A stretch of 64,000 nt of DNA from CAWATZ01 sp963784995 (GTDB taxonomy: Bacteria; Planctomycetota; Planctomycetia; Gemmatales; Gemmataceae). Shown in pieces: positions 27,063 to 35,614 of this stretch. The position numbers were made by a program, and so were the translations under genes. Numbering within the stretch: the stretch's first letter is position 1; the number at the start of each line of letters is the position of its first letter. The notes under the pieces were generated by a model. That model made no database searches and had not been told where the DNA came from. It worked only from the letters and a program-made list of their open reading frames with translations. Location: assembly GCA_963784995.1 (NCBI GenBank), contig CAWATZ010000014.1:186001-250000 (forward strand), read 5' to 3'.

Positions 27063-29167
27063 AAGAAGCCGCCCGCAGGTCCGCCAGCTCCTCCTTGACC
27101 GGGGCGTAGTGGCTCGGCTCCATGCTGAACGACGCCGTGCCGCTGGTGAAGTTGCGCAGGTCGCTGGTGTAGCCGAACAGGCACGCCAGCGGGATGTACG
27201 CATGCACCTGGCAGCGGCCCTTGTCGCTGGAGAAGTTCAGGATCTCACCCCGACGCCGGTTGATGTCGCGCGTCAGGTCGCCCTGGTACTTCTCCGGAGC
27301 GATCACCACCACGTTCATGATCGGCTCCAGCAAGGTGATGCCCGCCTTGATCATGGCGTCGCGCGTGCATTCAATGGCCGCCAGTTCGAAGGCGTCCTGC
27401 GAGCTGTCCACGTCGTGGGCCTTGCCGTCCAGCAGGCTGGCCTGCATGTCCACGCACTGGAAGCCGTACTTGGCCCCCTTGACGCACGCCGCCCGGAAGC
27501 CGTACTCCACCGACGGGATGAACTGGCCCGGCACCGTGCCGCCCACGATCTTGTCCAGGAAGTACAGGTTGTTCGGATCGGGCTTCTCCCCCTGCTCCTC
27601 CAGGTAGACGTTCCATTCCTCGATTTGCTCCTTGTTGAGCGGCTCGAAGCGCACGTAAATCACGGCGAACTTACCGCGGCCGCCTGTCTGCTTGATGTAG
27701 CGTGTCTCGATCTCGACCGCCCGGGACAGCGTCTGCCGGTAGGCCACCATCGGCTTGCCGACGGCGACCTTGACGCCCGGAGTGCGCATCAGCTTCTCGA
27801 CCGACACTTCCAGGTGCAGCTCGCCCATGCCGCTGAGGATCAGCTGCTTGGTCTCCGGATCGGTGCGCAGCTTCAGCGTCGGATCGTCACGGACCAGCTT
27901 GCCCAGGGCGTCGGCCAGCTTGGTCTCGTCCGTGGTGCGATCCGGAATGATCGCCTGGGAGATGACCGGCGCGGGGAAGCGGATCTCTTCCAGGGTGATC
28001 GGATGCTCCGTGTCGCAGAGCGTGTTGCCGGTGTAAGTCTGCTTCAGACCGACCACGGCCACGATCTCACCGGGGCCCGCCACTTCCAGCACGTCGCGGC
28101 GCTCGCCCATCATCCGGAAGATGCGGGCCACGCGCTCCGACTTGTTCACCGTGACGTTCTTGACCTCGTCCTTGGGGTGCAGCTCGCCGGAGTAAATGCG
28201 CAAGAACACCAGGTCGCCGGTCGGCTCGGTGACCGTCTTGAAGGCCAGGGCCGAGAACGGCTCCCTGGGGTCGGGCTTGCGCTCGGCCGGCTCCTTGGTC
28301 TTGGGCACGATGCCGCTGACCGGCGGCCGTTCGGCCGGCGACGGCAGGAAGTCCACCACGGCGTCGAGCAGCAGCCGGACGCCGTGGAAATTCTTGGACG
28401 AGCCGCAGTAGATCGGCGTGAGCTTGCCGCTGAGCGTGCCGGCGCAGCGACTTCAGCAGCAGCTCCTCGGGGACCGGCTTGCTTTCCAGGACCAGCTCCA
28501 GCAGGTGGTCGTCGGCGTGGGAGGCGGCCTCCAGCAGGTGGTTGCGGTACTCCTCGGCCTGGGCGCGGTACTTCTCGGGGATCTCGACCAGCTGCAGGTC
28601 CTTTTCCTTGACGTCCTGCAGCGCGAACTTCATGCGGATCAGGTCGATGACGCCCTCGAACTCGCTGGACTGCCCGGCCGGCAGGGCGCAGATGGCCGGC
28701 AGAATGCCCAGCTTCTCCTTCATCTGATCGATGCAGGCGAAGAAGTCGGCGCCCATGCGATCGAGTTTGTTGACGTAGGCAATCCGCGGCACGTTGTGCT
28801 TGTTGGCCTGATACCAGACCGTCTCGGACTGCACCTCGACGCCGCCGACGGCGCAGAAGACGCCAACGGCCCCATCCAGCACGCGCAGCGAGCGCTCGAC
28901 CTCGGCCGTGAAATCGACGTGGCCGGGGGTGTCAATCAGGGTGATGCGAGTGTCGCCCCATTCGATGGTGACGGCGGCACTGTTGATGGTGATGCCCTTC
29001 TGCCGCTCCAGGGGGTCAAAATCGGTGGTGGTATCTCCGCTGTCCACGTCACCGAACTTGTGCTTGGACCCGCTGAAGTACAGGATTCGCTCCGTGGTCG
29101 TGGTTTTGCCGGCGTCAACGTGAGCGATGATGCCAATGTTGCGCAGTTTGTCGAGCATGGGGTTCAT
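27061..29167 (-). CDS. fusA: Elongation factor G (single frame break)
   Basis: Translation elongation factor G, ~700 residues when joined. N-terminal GTPase domain with AHVDAGKTTTTERILYFSG (G1), DTPGHVDF (G3) and NKLDRMGADF (G4); domains II-V follow with GMGELHLEVSVEKLM, GGRGKFAVIYVRFEP and the C-terminal ACLFGYTSDLRNFTSGTASFSMEPSHYAPV. The frame breaks at about 28439-28442: removing one C in CTGCGCCGGCACG restores LRGTLSGKLTPIYCGSSKN. Both halves are fully conserved, so this is most likely a sequence error. ATG 29167 follows GGAGG. It is not in a str operon (no rpsL/rpsG/tuf), consistent with planctomycetes, which often have several EF-G copies. Confidence 0.9.
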
Positions 29168-29538
29168 GACCGCGGAAGCACCTCCGCGGCTTGACTCCTG
29201 ATCAAGGGAAAGAATGTCGGGGCCAGGCCCACTGCCCGGCCGCCGCTCACCAAACACGTTCAACCCTCGTGCCTCTCTCGTTTCGAGTCGAAGAGAAGCG
29301 CCGGGGGTGGTTACAAGACGACAACCGGGCCCCCGAAGTCCTCACGGAATCCTCTTGGCGAAGAAGGAGGTTTCCGGCAGAACTTACAGTGACCCGTTCA
29401 TGATGACGTTGGCTTTCCTCAGTTGCGAGTTCACAAGGGCAAGCCCCTGTGAAGGAGAGTGGCAGGCCTTGGTCCAAGTCTGGGGAACGATTCAATACTC
29501 TCACTAAACCTGTCGCTTCCCGACAAGTCTACTGAGGT

Positions 29539-29568
29539 ATCATACACGTTATTGTGTGAAAATGTCCA
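29539..29568 (-). promoter_or_regulatory. Possible fusA promoter
   Basis: Minus strand TGGACA (29568-29563), 18-base spacer, TATGAT (29544-29539), about 365 bases before the fusA start. The 29168-29593 gap contains no gene that I can support; the long leader holds one small hairpin near 29431-29450. Confidence 0.35.
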
Positions 29569-29593
29569 GGGGTTGCGAGAAAATCTGATGAAA

Positions 29594-29728
29594 CTCCCGT
29601 GGGTGCGCTGCGCGACCCACGGCTGGGATACACAACCCCTTCGGGGTAGGAAGACAACGGCGGCCCTGTTTTCTACCCCGAAGGGGTTGCAGATCCCAGC
29701 CGTGGGTCGCGCAGCGCACCCACGGGAG
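29594..29728. repeat. Family A long hairpin element, copy 1
   Basis: A 135-bp element: arms CTCCCGTGGGTGCGCTGCGC... with an inner pair AACCCCTTCGGGGTAG, and a loop GGAAGACAACGGCGGCCC. A second copy at 40960-41090 has the loop reversed. The right arm overlaps the 3' end of the metallophosphoesterase gene, supplying its last residues and stop codon. Confidence 0.9.
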
Positions 29729-30912
29729 GAGCCGTCACCAGCCGGATCAGCGTTGCCTCCGGCCGGCAGCCGTAGCGCACCGGGTGCTCGCCGCTGAGGC
29801 CCCGGCTGACGTGGAGGAACGTCGGGCCTTCCTCGAAGGTGCCGCAGTCGTAGCGCCGGCCGAACCGGCTGGGCACCAGCAGCGAGCCCAGGATCGGAAA
29901 GCGGATCTGCCCGCCGTGAACGTGTCCGGACAGCATCAGGTCAACGTCGTTGCGCCGGGCCCAGGGGATGTTGTCGGGCGTGTGACTCAGCAGCAGGCGG
30001 AACAGTCCCTGGGGACACCCGGACAGGTCAGGCTCCGGCTTGAGCCAGGGGCCTTCGTGGCCCACCACGACCATCGGCTCGCCGCGCACGTCCACTTGCT
30101 GCCAGCTGTTGCCGAGGTAGGTGAATCCCAGCCGGGTCAGCCGGCGGCGGATGAAAGGGGGATCGTACCAGTAATCGTGATTGCCCAGAATGGCGAACGC
30201 GGCCACCTTCCAGCGCAGCCAGCCCAGGGCGGGAACGATCCAGCTCTGGTGACGGACACTGTCAACGATGTCGCCGGTGATGACCACGATGTCCGGATCC
30301 CACGCGGCACAGGTCTGCATCACAACGCGGTAATAATGCCGATCAGGGATGCCGCACAGGTGCAGATCGCTCAGGTGAAGGATGGACAGGCCGTCCCAGG
30401 CACGCGGGGCCCGGGCGAGCTGAAGTGTGCGCTCGACCAGTTCGACCGTGCAGATCTCATTGCCCGGCAGCTGGGCAGTGAGGGACCGCTTGCGCCGGCC
30501 CAGAGGCGGATAGCCTAGCTTCTTCGTCACGTCCAGCACCCGCGACTCGACCGCGACCTCGGAGGGAAGTTGCTTGCGCGTCAGGCGGGACCAGGTCACC
30601 CAGGGCACCACCACCAGCCCCGCCACCCAGCACAGGACCAGATAGCCGAGCAGCAAGAAGTGCCCCCAACCGCCGTTCCACAAGCCCGGAGCCAGCGACG
30701 GGATCCGGCAGCCAGGTCAGCAGGTCCGGGCCGTGCGCCCAGAGCAGCAGGGCCGGCCCGCCCAGGGTGGACCCGCCAAAGAGCAGGTGAACGAACTTAC
30801 CTGTGGGACGAGGCAAGTGCAGACCGTATAACCAGTTGTGACAGCGGACCATCAGAGCGGCATGGCCCACGCAGGCACCGGCGAACAGCAGCAAGGAAAC
30901 GCAGAAGAGCAA
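29673..30912 (-). CDS. Membrane-anchored metallophosphoesterase (likely frame break)
   Basis: The catalytic domain shows all five calcineurin-like blocks: HLSDLHL, GDIVD, GNHDYWY, LLLSHTPDNIP and SGHVHGGQIRFP. It resembles membrane-associated YkuE/YaeI-type phosphohydrolases. The intact frame starts at TTG 30683, inside a membrane segment. A frame to the right (30912 to about 30710, MLFCVSLLLFAGACVGHAAL...) supplies a natural membrane N-terminus and joins if one extra base near 30701-30710 is removed (LPIPSLAPGLWNGGWG). The last ~18 residues are encoded by the family A hairpin. It follows the PAS-GAF-REC gene on the same strand. Confidence 0.8.
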
Positions 30913-30954
30913 GGGAAGGTTCCGTGAGGGTCTGAAAGCGATGAGCGCCCGCGC

Positions 30955-32727
30955 TCACGCCTTCGGGTTCCGTGGCGGACTCAGGGGCGAGAGCGAGGTA
31001 GCGGAGGCCCCCGCGGCTCCCGCTGATCCCGTCTCTTCAGAGGATAGCTCACGAAGCAACTGATCGACGCGGAACGGCTTGAACAGGATGTGTTTCAGGC
31101 CTTCCTGGCGGGCCTTGACCAGCGAGTGCGTTGGGTCGTAGCCGTAGCCGCTCATCAGGATCAGCCGGGCCTGCGGCTGGGCCGCCTTGAGCTTGCAGTA
31201 GACCTCGTAGCCGTCCATGTCCGGCAGCCGGATGTCGGCCACGATGGCGTCGTAGCTTCCCAGCCGGGCCATGATCAGCGCTTCCTGGCCATCGCGTGCT
31301 GTCTCCACCGTGCAGCCCCAGCGGCCGAGCAGGCTGTGGGCCGACCGCCGCACCCGCTCGTCGTTGTCGGCCACCAGGACACGCAGGCCGCGCAGGCTGG
31401 GGTCGGGCGTCTTGATCCCGGAAAGCCCGGTCGAGGTGCGCGGGCCCGGAGCGATGTCCTCGCCTACCTTGTGGATCAGCTCCTTGATCCGGCGAGCACC
31501 GACCAGGATCCGCTGCAGCCGGCCGACCAGCTCGGGGTCGTGGCCGATGTAGCGATCCATGATCCAGGTGGTGGCCGCCAGGATGTCGTCCACCGGCAGG
31601 GCCACCTCGCGGTTGACCGCCTCGATCGATTGTGTCACGGCCCCGCGCTTCTCAGCGGAGAGCAGTTCCAGGGTGTGCAGGGCATCTGAGATTTGCCGGC
31701 TGCAAATCTCGGCGAACTGCAGGTCTTCCTGGCTGAAGGCGTTGGGTCGGGGGCTCTCGACGTTGAGCGTGCCGATGATCCGTTCCTGGTCCTTGATGGG
31801 CACCGTCAGCGAGCTGTGTGCTCCCGGGGCCCCTTCCAGGTAGTGCGGATCGTTGCGGGCGTCGGTGCAGAGATAGCTCTTGCCGGTGGCGGCGACGTAG
31901 CCGGTCACGCCCTGCCCTTCCACGCCGACACACAGCGACCGTGCCGCGGCGGCCGGGATCATGCCTTCTTGCAAAAGCGGCTCCAGCCGGTTGGTCAGCG
32001 GATTGACCAGGCGGATCTCCACGTATTCGTAGTGCAGCAGGTCCTGGGTGAAGCGGCGGATGTTGTGCTTGAGCAGATCGACGCGCTCGGTAACGCTCAT
32101 CTCGTCCAGCTGTTCCGGCGACAGGTCGGCCAGTTGTCGGCCGGCCTGGTACAGGGCGGTGAGCTTGTTCTGCTGCCGGACGCTGAGCGACACGTCGCGG
32201 GCCTGGACAATCAGGAGGATCTGTCCGCCGGGGTCGGGCGAGGGAATGACCTGCACGTCCAGGATCAGGCCGTTGGGGCATTCCAGCCGGGCCCGGGCGA
32301 CCTCGGCCGGGTCCTGAGTGGGCGGACGGGCAGCCAGGGCGTTGTGGAAAGGGCATGCATCGGCACCGACCGGGTGGGGATTGCCCAGCGCCTCGTAGAA
32401 ATCGCGGCCCACGGCCGGGCCGGGGCACCATTTCAGGAAGGTGGGGTTGGCCCAGCGGATGCGGAGGTCGAAATCCACCAGGGCGACGCCGTCGGCCAGG
32501 GTGTTGAGGATGCGCTGGGCCAGCAGCTGGATGCGCAGTCCCTCGGTCACCTGCTGGCTGGCCGGCCCGGCCACCAGGGCCTCGAACGGCTGGCGATTGA
32601 GCCAGTCCAGGGCGTCCGCCCAGCTGTCCGCCGGCACGACCTCGGCATCTGCCTGGAAGCGCTGCCACCAGTCCGTCCCGCCCTGAGACGGCGAGCCCAG
32701 CACCAGGATTCGCGGTTTCTCCGCCAC
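30955..32727 (-). CDS. PAS-GAF-receiver signalling protein
   Basis: A 590-residue cytoplasmic protein. An N-terminal receiver-like region (PRILVLGSPSQGG...) is followed by a PAS domain (ILNTLADGVALVDFDLRIRWANPTFLKW), a GAF domain (about 205-360; GVTGYVAATGKSYLCTDARNDPHYLEGA, IIGTLNVESPRPNAFSQEDLQFAEI), a helical stretch without the conserved H-box or ATPase motifs of a kinase, and a C-terminal receiver domain with ADIRLPDMDGYEVY (phospho-acceptor Asp). It therefore looks like a sensor/adaptor rather than a kinase. I chose GTG 32727 with an upstream GGGAG; a GTG at 32805 is possible. Divergent from the gene at 32835. Confidence 0.8.
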   Translation of the reverse strand: MAEKPRILVLGSPSQGGTDWWQRFQADAEVVPADSWADALDWLNRQPFEALVAGPASQQVTEGLRIQLLAQRILNTLADGVALVDFDLRIRWANPTFLKWCPGPAVGRDFYEALGNPHPVGADACPFHNALAARPPTQDPAEVARARLECPNGLILDVQVIPSPDPGGQILLIVQARDVSLSVRQQNKLTALYQAGRQLADLSPEQLDEMSVTERVDLLKHNIRRFTQDLLHYEYVEIRLVNPLTNRLEPLLQEGMIPAAAARSLCVGVEGQGVTGYVAATGKSYLCTDARNDPHYLEGAPGAHSSLTVPIKDQERIIGTLNVESPRPNAFSQEDLQFAEICSRQISDALHTLELLSAEKRGAVTQSIEAVNREVALPVDDILAATTWIMDRYIGHDPELVGRLQRILVGARRIKELIHKVGEDIAPGPRTSTGLSGIKTPDPSLRGLRVLVADNDERVRRSAHSLLGRWGCTVETARDGQEALIMARLGSYDAIVADIRLPDMDGYEVYCKLKAAQPQARLILMSGYGYDPTHSLVKARQEGLKHILFKPFRVDQLLRELSSEETGSAGAAGASATSLSPLSPPRNPKA

Positions 32728-32834
32728 GACGTACGTCTCCCGGGGATGTATTTCCCGTGCGTGAATTATAAGATGAGTCCCAGGTCGCCACAAGCGGAAC
32801 GCCACCGAGGGCGTTCCCTACCCACGGAGCCCGG

Positions 32835-34094
32835 ATGATGTTCTGTGTCGCTGCCGGTCTCCTTGGCACGCTGCTGCTGCCCGCCGTCGAGCAGGCCCAG
32901 CTCCGCAACGGTCAGACTGTCAGCGGCGCCCTCGGCCTGGATGGCCGCGGCCAATTGCAATTCGCCAGCGAGCGCAACAACCCCGTCAACGCCGACCAGA
33001 TTGCCCTGATCCGTTTTCCCGCTCAGGAGCTGCCCCCCTTTCGCGTCCCGGGCGGGATGCGTCTGCTGACGCGCGATGGTCAAACCCTCACCGGGCCGCT
33101 GCTCCGCCTCGATGGCGACTCGGTCGTGGTCCGGACTGCATGGGCCGACCAGCTGAAGCTGCCTCGTGAGCGCGTGGCGTCGCTGACCCAGCTGCCGGGC
33201 TGGCAGCCGCTGTTCGAGGACGATTTCAGCGCCGGCCTCAAGGGTTGGACAGTCAAGGGTTCCCCCAAAGCGCGGACGGAGCCGGCTCGCCTCCTCCTGA
33301 ATCAGTCCGGTCAGGAACTGACCTGGACGCCGGAGTCAGCCCTGGACGCCGGGCGCGTTGGGGTTAACTTCCAGGAAGGAGCGGTCATCGGCAAGGGGCG
33401 CTGCCTGGCGGAACTGCACTTTCAGGAGGGCAAGCAAGAGCGGGTGCTGCGCGTGCTGCTGGCCGGGCCGGGCGACAACTACTCGGTGGAGACGGCGGGC
33501 CTGGACGGCACGACCCCGGCCGTCGAGCGGACTCCCGGCTGGCATCGGCTGACGGTGCAATTTGGCCGGCGGTCGCTGCGGGTGCTGCTGGACGAGCAGG
33601 CGTTGTGGTACAACCTGGAGCGCGGTCCGGGAGGCTCCCTGCTTCGAGTCCGGCTGGTCCGCGAGGGCGGCGACGACAGGGGCAGCCTGGCCCTGTCGGC
33701 CTTTGCCGTGGCCCGGGCGGTTGACGAGGCGGTCCGTCCTCCAGGCGAGCCGGGCCAGGACGAAGTCTGGCTGGCCACGGGCGATCAGCTCTTCGGCCGG
33801 CTCGTCCAGGCCGACAACCGGTCGCTGACCATCCAGGGCCGTTACGGCAAGCGGACGCTGCCCTGGACTGCCGTGCGCGGCGTCTATTTCAGGGAACAGG
33901 CCGGGCCAGCTCCGGCGCGAGCGGGAACCGGGGTCCGGTTGTTCTTGCACAATGGCTTGACTCCCGAGCCGGACCTGCTGGAAGGGGAACTGCTGGACCT
34001 GGATGGTGAGCGGCTGAAACTGCGGCACGCCTCCCTGGGTGAGCTGAACTTGCCGCGGCGCTGGCTGAAGCAACTGCAGCCGTTGCGGCCTTGA
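32835..34094 (+). CDS. Secreted hypothetical protein
   Basis: A 419-residue protein with a short signal peptide (FCVAAGLLGTLLLPAVEQAQ). The segments RNGQTVSGALGLDGRGQLQFAS (about 25), RDGQTLTGPLLRLDGDSVVVRT (about 80) and ATGDQLFGRLVQADNRSLTIQ (about 310) repeat a G-x-x-x-G-x-L-x-x-x-D-x-x-x-L pattern that suggests three beta-rich Sm/SH3-like modules. Between them, DDFSAGLKGWTVKGSPKART and following residues resemble a jelly-roll/concanavalin-like domain. Function unknown; planctomycete genomes encode many such exported proteins. GGAG precedes the ATG. Confidence 0.65.
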   Translation: MMFCVAAGLLGTLLLPAVEQAQLRNGQTVSGALGLDGRGQLQFASERNNPVNADQIALIRFPAQELPPFRVPGGMRLLTRDGQTLTGPLLRLDGDSVVVRTAWADQLKLPRERVASLTQLPGWQPLFEDDFSAGLKGWTVKGSPKARTEPARLLLNQSGQELTWTPESALDAGRVGVNFQEGAVIGKGRCLAELHFQEGKQERVLRVLLAGPGDNYSVETAGLDGTTPAVERTPGWHRLTVQFGRRSLRVLLDEQALWYNLERGPGGSLLRVRLVREGGDDRGSLALSAFAVARAVDEAVRPPGEPGQDEVWLATGDQLFGRLVQADNRSLTIQGRYGKRTLPWTAVRGVYFREQAGPAPARAGTGVRLFLHNGLTPEPDLLEGELLDLDGERLKLRHASLGELNLPRRWLKQLQPLRP

Positions 34095-34142
34095 ATGCGG
34101 TTTGGAGGTCTGACGGTTTCAAGCGGCCTGGGGCACAGACTC

Positions 34143-34490
34143 TCACGCATTCCGAACGGGGTCCGGCAAGAACCGCAGCACCTGCACGTCGCTGATGGCC
34201 ACCAGCCCCTCGCCGATGATCCCTTCCAGGGCCGTCAGGAACGGCTCGATCCTTTCGGGCAGGTCAATGATCTCGATGCGCACCGGCATGTCCTCGGCCA
34301 GGCCCAGCAGCCGGGTGGTGTGCAGTTTCCGGCTGGCGCCGTAGCCCTCGTCGCAGCGGGTGACGGAGGCCCCGGCCAGCCCTTGCTGCTGGCACAGCTG
34401 CACGATCGCGGAATAGAGCGGCTGGCCGTGCCACTGATCGGTGCTGGTGACGTAGATGGTCACCTGCTTGGCCGCGGTCTGGACCTTCAT
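34143..34490 (-). CDS. DUF190 domain protein
   Basis: A 115-residue protein of the DUF190 family, with the PII-like ferredoxin fold: TIYVTSTDQWHGQPLYSAIVQLCQQQGLAGASVTRCDEGYG and later LPVRIEIID-type strand residues. DUF190 genes are very frequently next to crcB, as here (11-base gap), suggesting a regulatory or accessory role for the fluoride channel. It converges with the secreted-protein gene at 34094. Confidence 0.9.
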   Translation of the reverse strand: MKVQTAAKQVTIYVTSTDQWHGQPLYSAIVQLCQQQGLAGASVTRCDEGYGASRKLHTTRLLGLAEDMPVRIEIIDLPERIEPFLTALEGIIGEGLVAISDVQVLRFLPDPVRNA

Positions 34491-34500
34491 GGCGTCCCTT

Positions 34501-34941
34501 TCAGCGTCGGGGAATCAGGAGATGGACCAGCCAGACACCCGCCAGGATCCCGACAAACCCGGCGGCGCAACTGCCGAACACGTTGAGCAGGGCGTAGACG
34601 AACTGGTTGTTCCGGACCAGCTTGAACGTTTCCCACTCGAAGGTGGAGAAGGTGGTGTAGCCGCCGCAGAACCCGGTGCCGATCAGGAACCCCCAGTGCT
34701 CGTTGCCCGCCGGCAAGCGCGAGGTCACGATCATGGTGGTCATGGCCAGGATGAACGAACCAGTGACGTTGATGAACAGGGTGCCGTAGGGAAATCCCTG
34801 GGCCCAGAGCTGCGTATCGAACCAGCGACTGACCGCATAGCGGCTCCCTGCGCCCACGGCCCCTCCCAGCATCACCAGGAACATCTTGTTTCTCCCCAGC
34901 CAGGCCAACCAGGAACGAAACAGGGCCACCAGCCGGCTCAT
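34501..34941 (-). CDS. crcB: Fluoride channel CrcB/Fluc
   Basis: A 146-residue four-helix membrane protein with Fluc signatures: GGAVGAGSRYAVSRW, INVTGSFILAM (the pore asparagine) and GTGFCGGYTTFSTFEWETF (phenylalanine box). It exports fluoride as a dual-topology dimer. The N-terminus carries ~20 extra residues. Start ATG 34941; an upstream extension in the same frame overlaps the SMI1 gene and is rejected. It lies between a SMI1/KNR4 gene and the DUF190 gene; I saw no fluoride riboswitch upstream. Confidence 0.92.
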   Translation of the reverse strand: MSRLVALFRSWLAWLGRNKMFLVMLGGAVGAGSRYAVSRWFDTQLWAQGFPYGTLFINVTGSFILAMTTMIVTSRLPAGNEHWGFLIGTGFCGGYTTFSTFEWETFKLVRNNQFVYALLNVFGSCAAGFVGILAGVWLVHLLIPRR

Positions 34942-34985
34942 CGGGCTTCCCTCTCTTCGAGCAACGGCCCGCCCCGCCAACGCCA

Positions 34986-35495
34986 TCACTCCTCCGTTGG
35001 CAGCAGTCGCTCCAGAAACTCCGTGAAGCGGTTGGCCAGCAGCGTCGGCTTCTCGATCTCGTCGTCGAAGAAATACACCATGCCCGCCCTGTCGCCGCGC
35101 AGACCCAGCGTGATCAGGTTGCCGCACGGATCGCGGGCGATCGGCACCACGTCGGTCGCGGTGCTTTCGGAGCGAAACTCCTCCAGCACGCTCTCCAGCG
35201 GCTGGGCGAAGTAGGGCAAGAATTCCTCGTCCGCGCTCGGCTCCCATTCCGCGTCCTCGTCGTAGGGCTGATCGTGGACGGCGAAGAACCATTCGAGAAT
35301 GCTCTCCTGCTCCTCCCCGTTGTAGTTCTCGCCGGTAAAGAGGAACCGTTGCCGGTCCGGCCGGCCGCCGTTGTACTTGAGGAGAAACGCACGGTAGTCT
35401 TCAGGCAGCCGTGCCCCAAGTTTCGCTTCCAGCTTCGCCAGTCGGTCCTCGGCCAGGGGACCGAAGTGATTGGCGTCGAGGATGGTCACCGACAT
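34986..35495 (-). CDS. SMI1/KNR4 family protein
   Basis: A 169-residue acidic protein with the SMI1/KNR4 pattern: KLEAKLGARLPEDYRAFLLKYNGGRP at about 21-46, then LPYFAQPLESVLEEF and VVPIARDPCGNLITLGLRGDRAGMVYFFDDE. The family includes many immunity proteins against contact-dependent toxins as well as housekeeping members; no toxin gene is adjacent. Its gene is followed by crcB after a 44-base gap and preceded by a long hairpin. Confidence 0.88.
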   Translation of the reverse strand: MSVTILDANHFGPLAEDRLAKLEAKLGARLPEDYRAFLLKYNGGRPDRQRFLFTGENYNGEEQESILEWFFAVHDQPYDEDAEWEPSADEEFLPYFAQPLESVLEEFRSESTATDVVPIARDPCGNLITLGLRGDRAGMVYFFDDEIEKPTLLANRFTEFLERLLPTEE

Positions 35496-35514
35496 TGGAA
35501 GCCTCCTTTCGAGA

Positions 35515-35606
35515 CCCTGACGGCAAGGCGAGCGGCGCGGCGTCAGCCCGCCGGTGAAGGCCGCTACCGGCGGGCTGACGCCGCGCCGCTCGCCTTGCCG
35601 TCAGGG
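35515..35606. repeat. Long GC-rich hairpin (~38-bp arms)
   Basis: CCCTGACGGCAAGGCGAGCG... and its complement ending TGCCGTCAGGG. It occupies the gap between the PVC-type dehydrogenase stop (35615) and the SMI1 start (35495), same strand, where it could terminate or insulate transcription. Confidence 0.85.
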
Positions 35607-35614
35607 GTTCTTTG

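Noticed and set aside
35496..35614. Fluoride riboswitch for the crcB operon
   Set aside because: The only structure upstream of the operon is the long GC-rich hairpin; I see no crcB-motif consensus.
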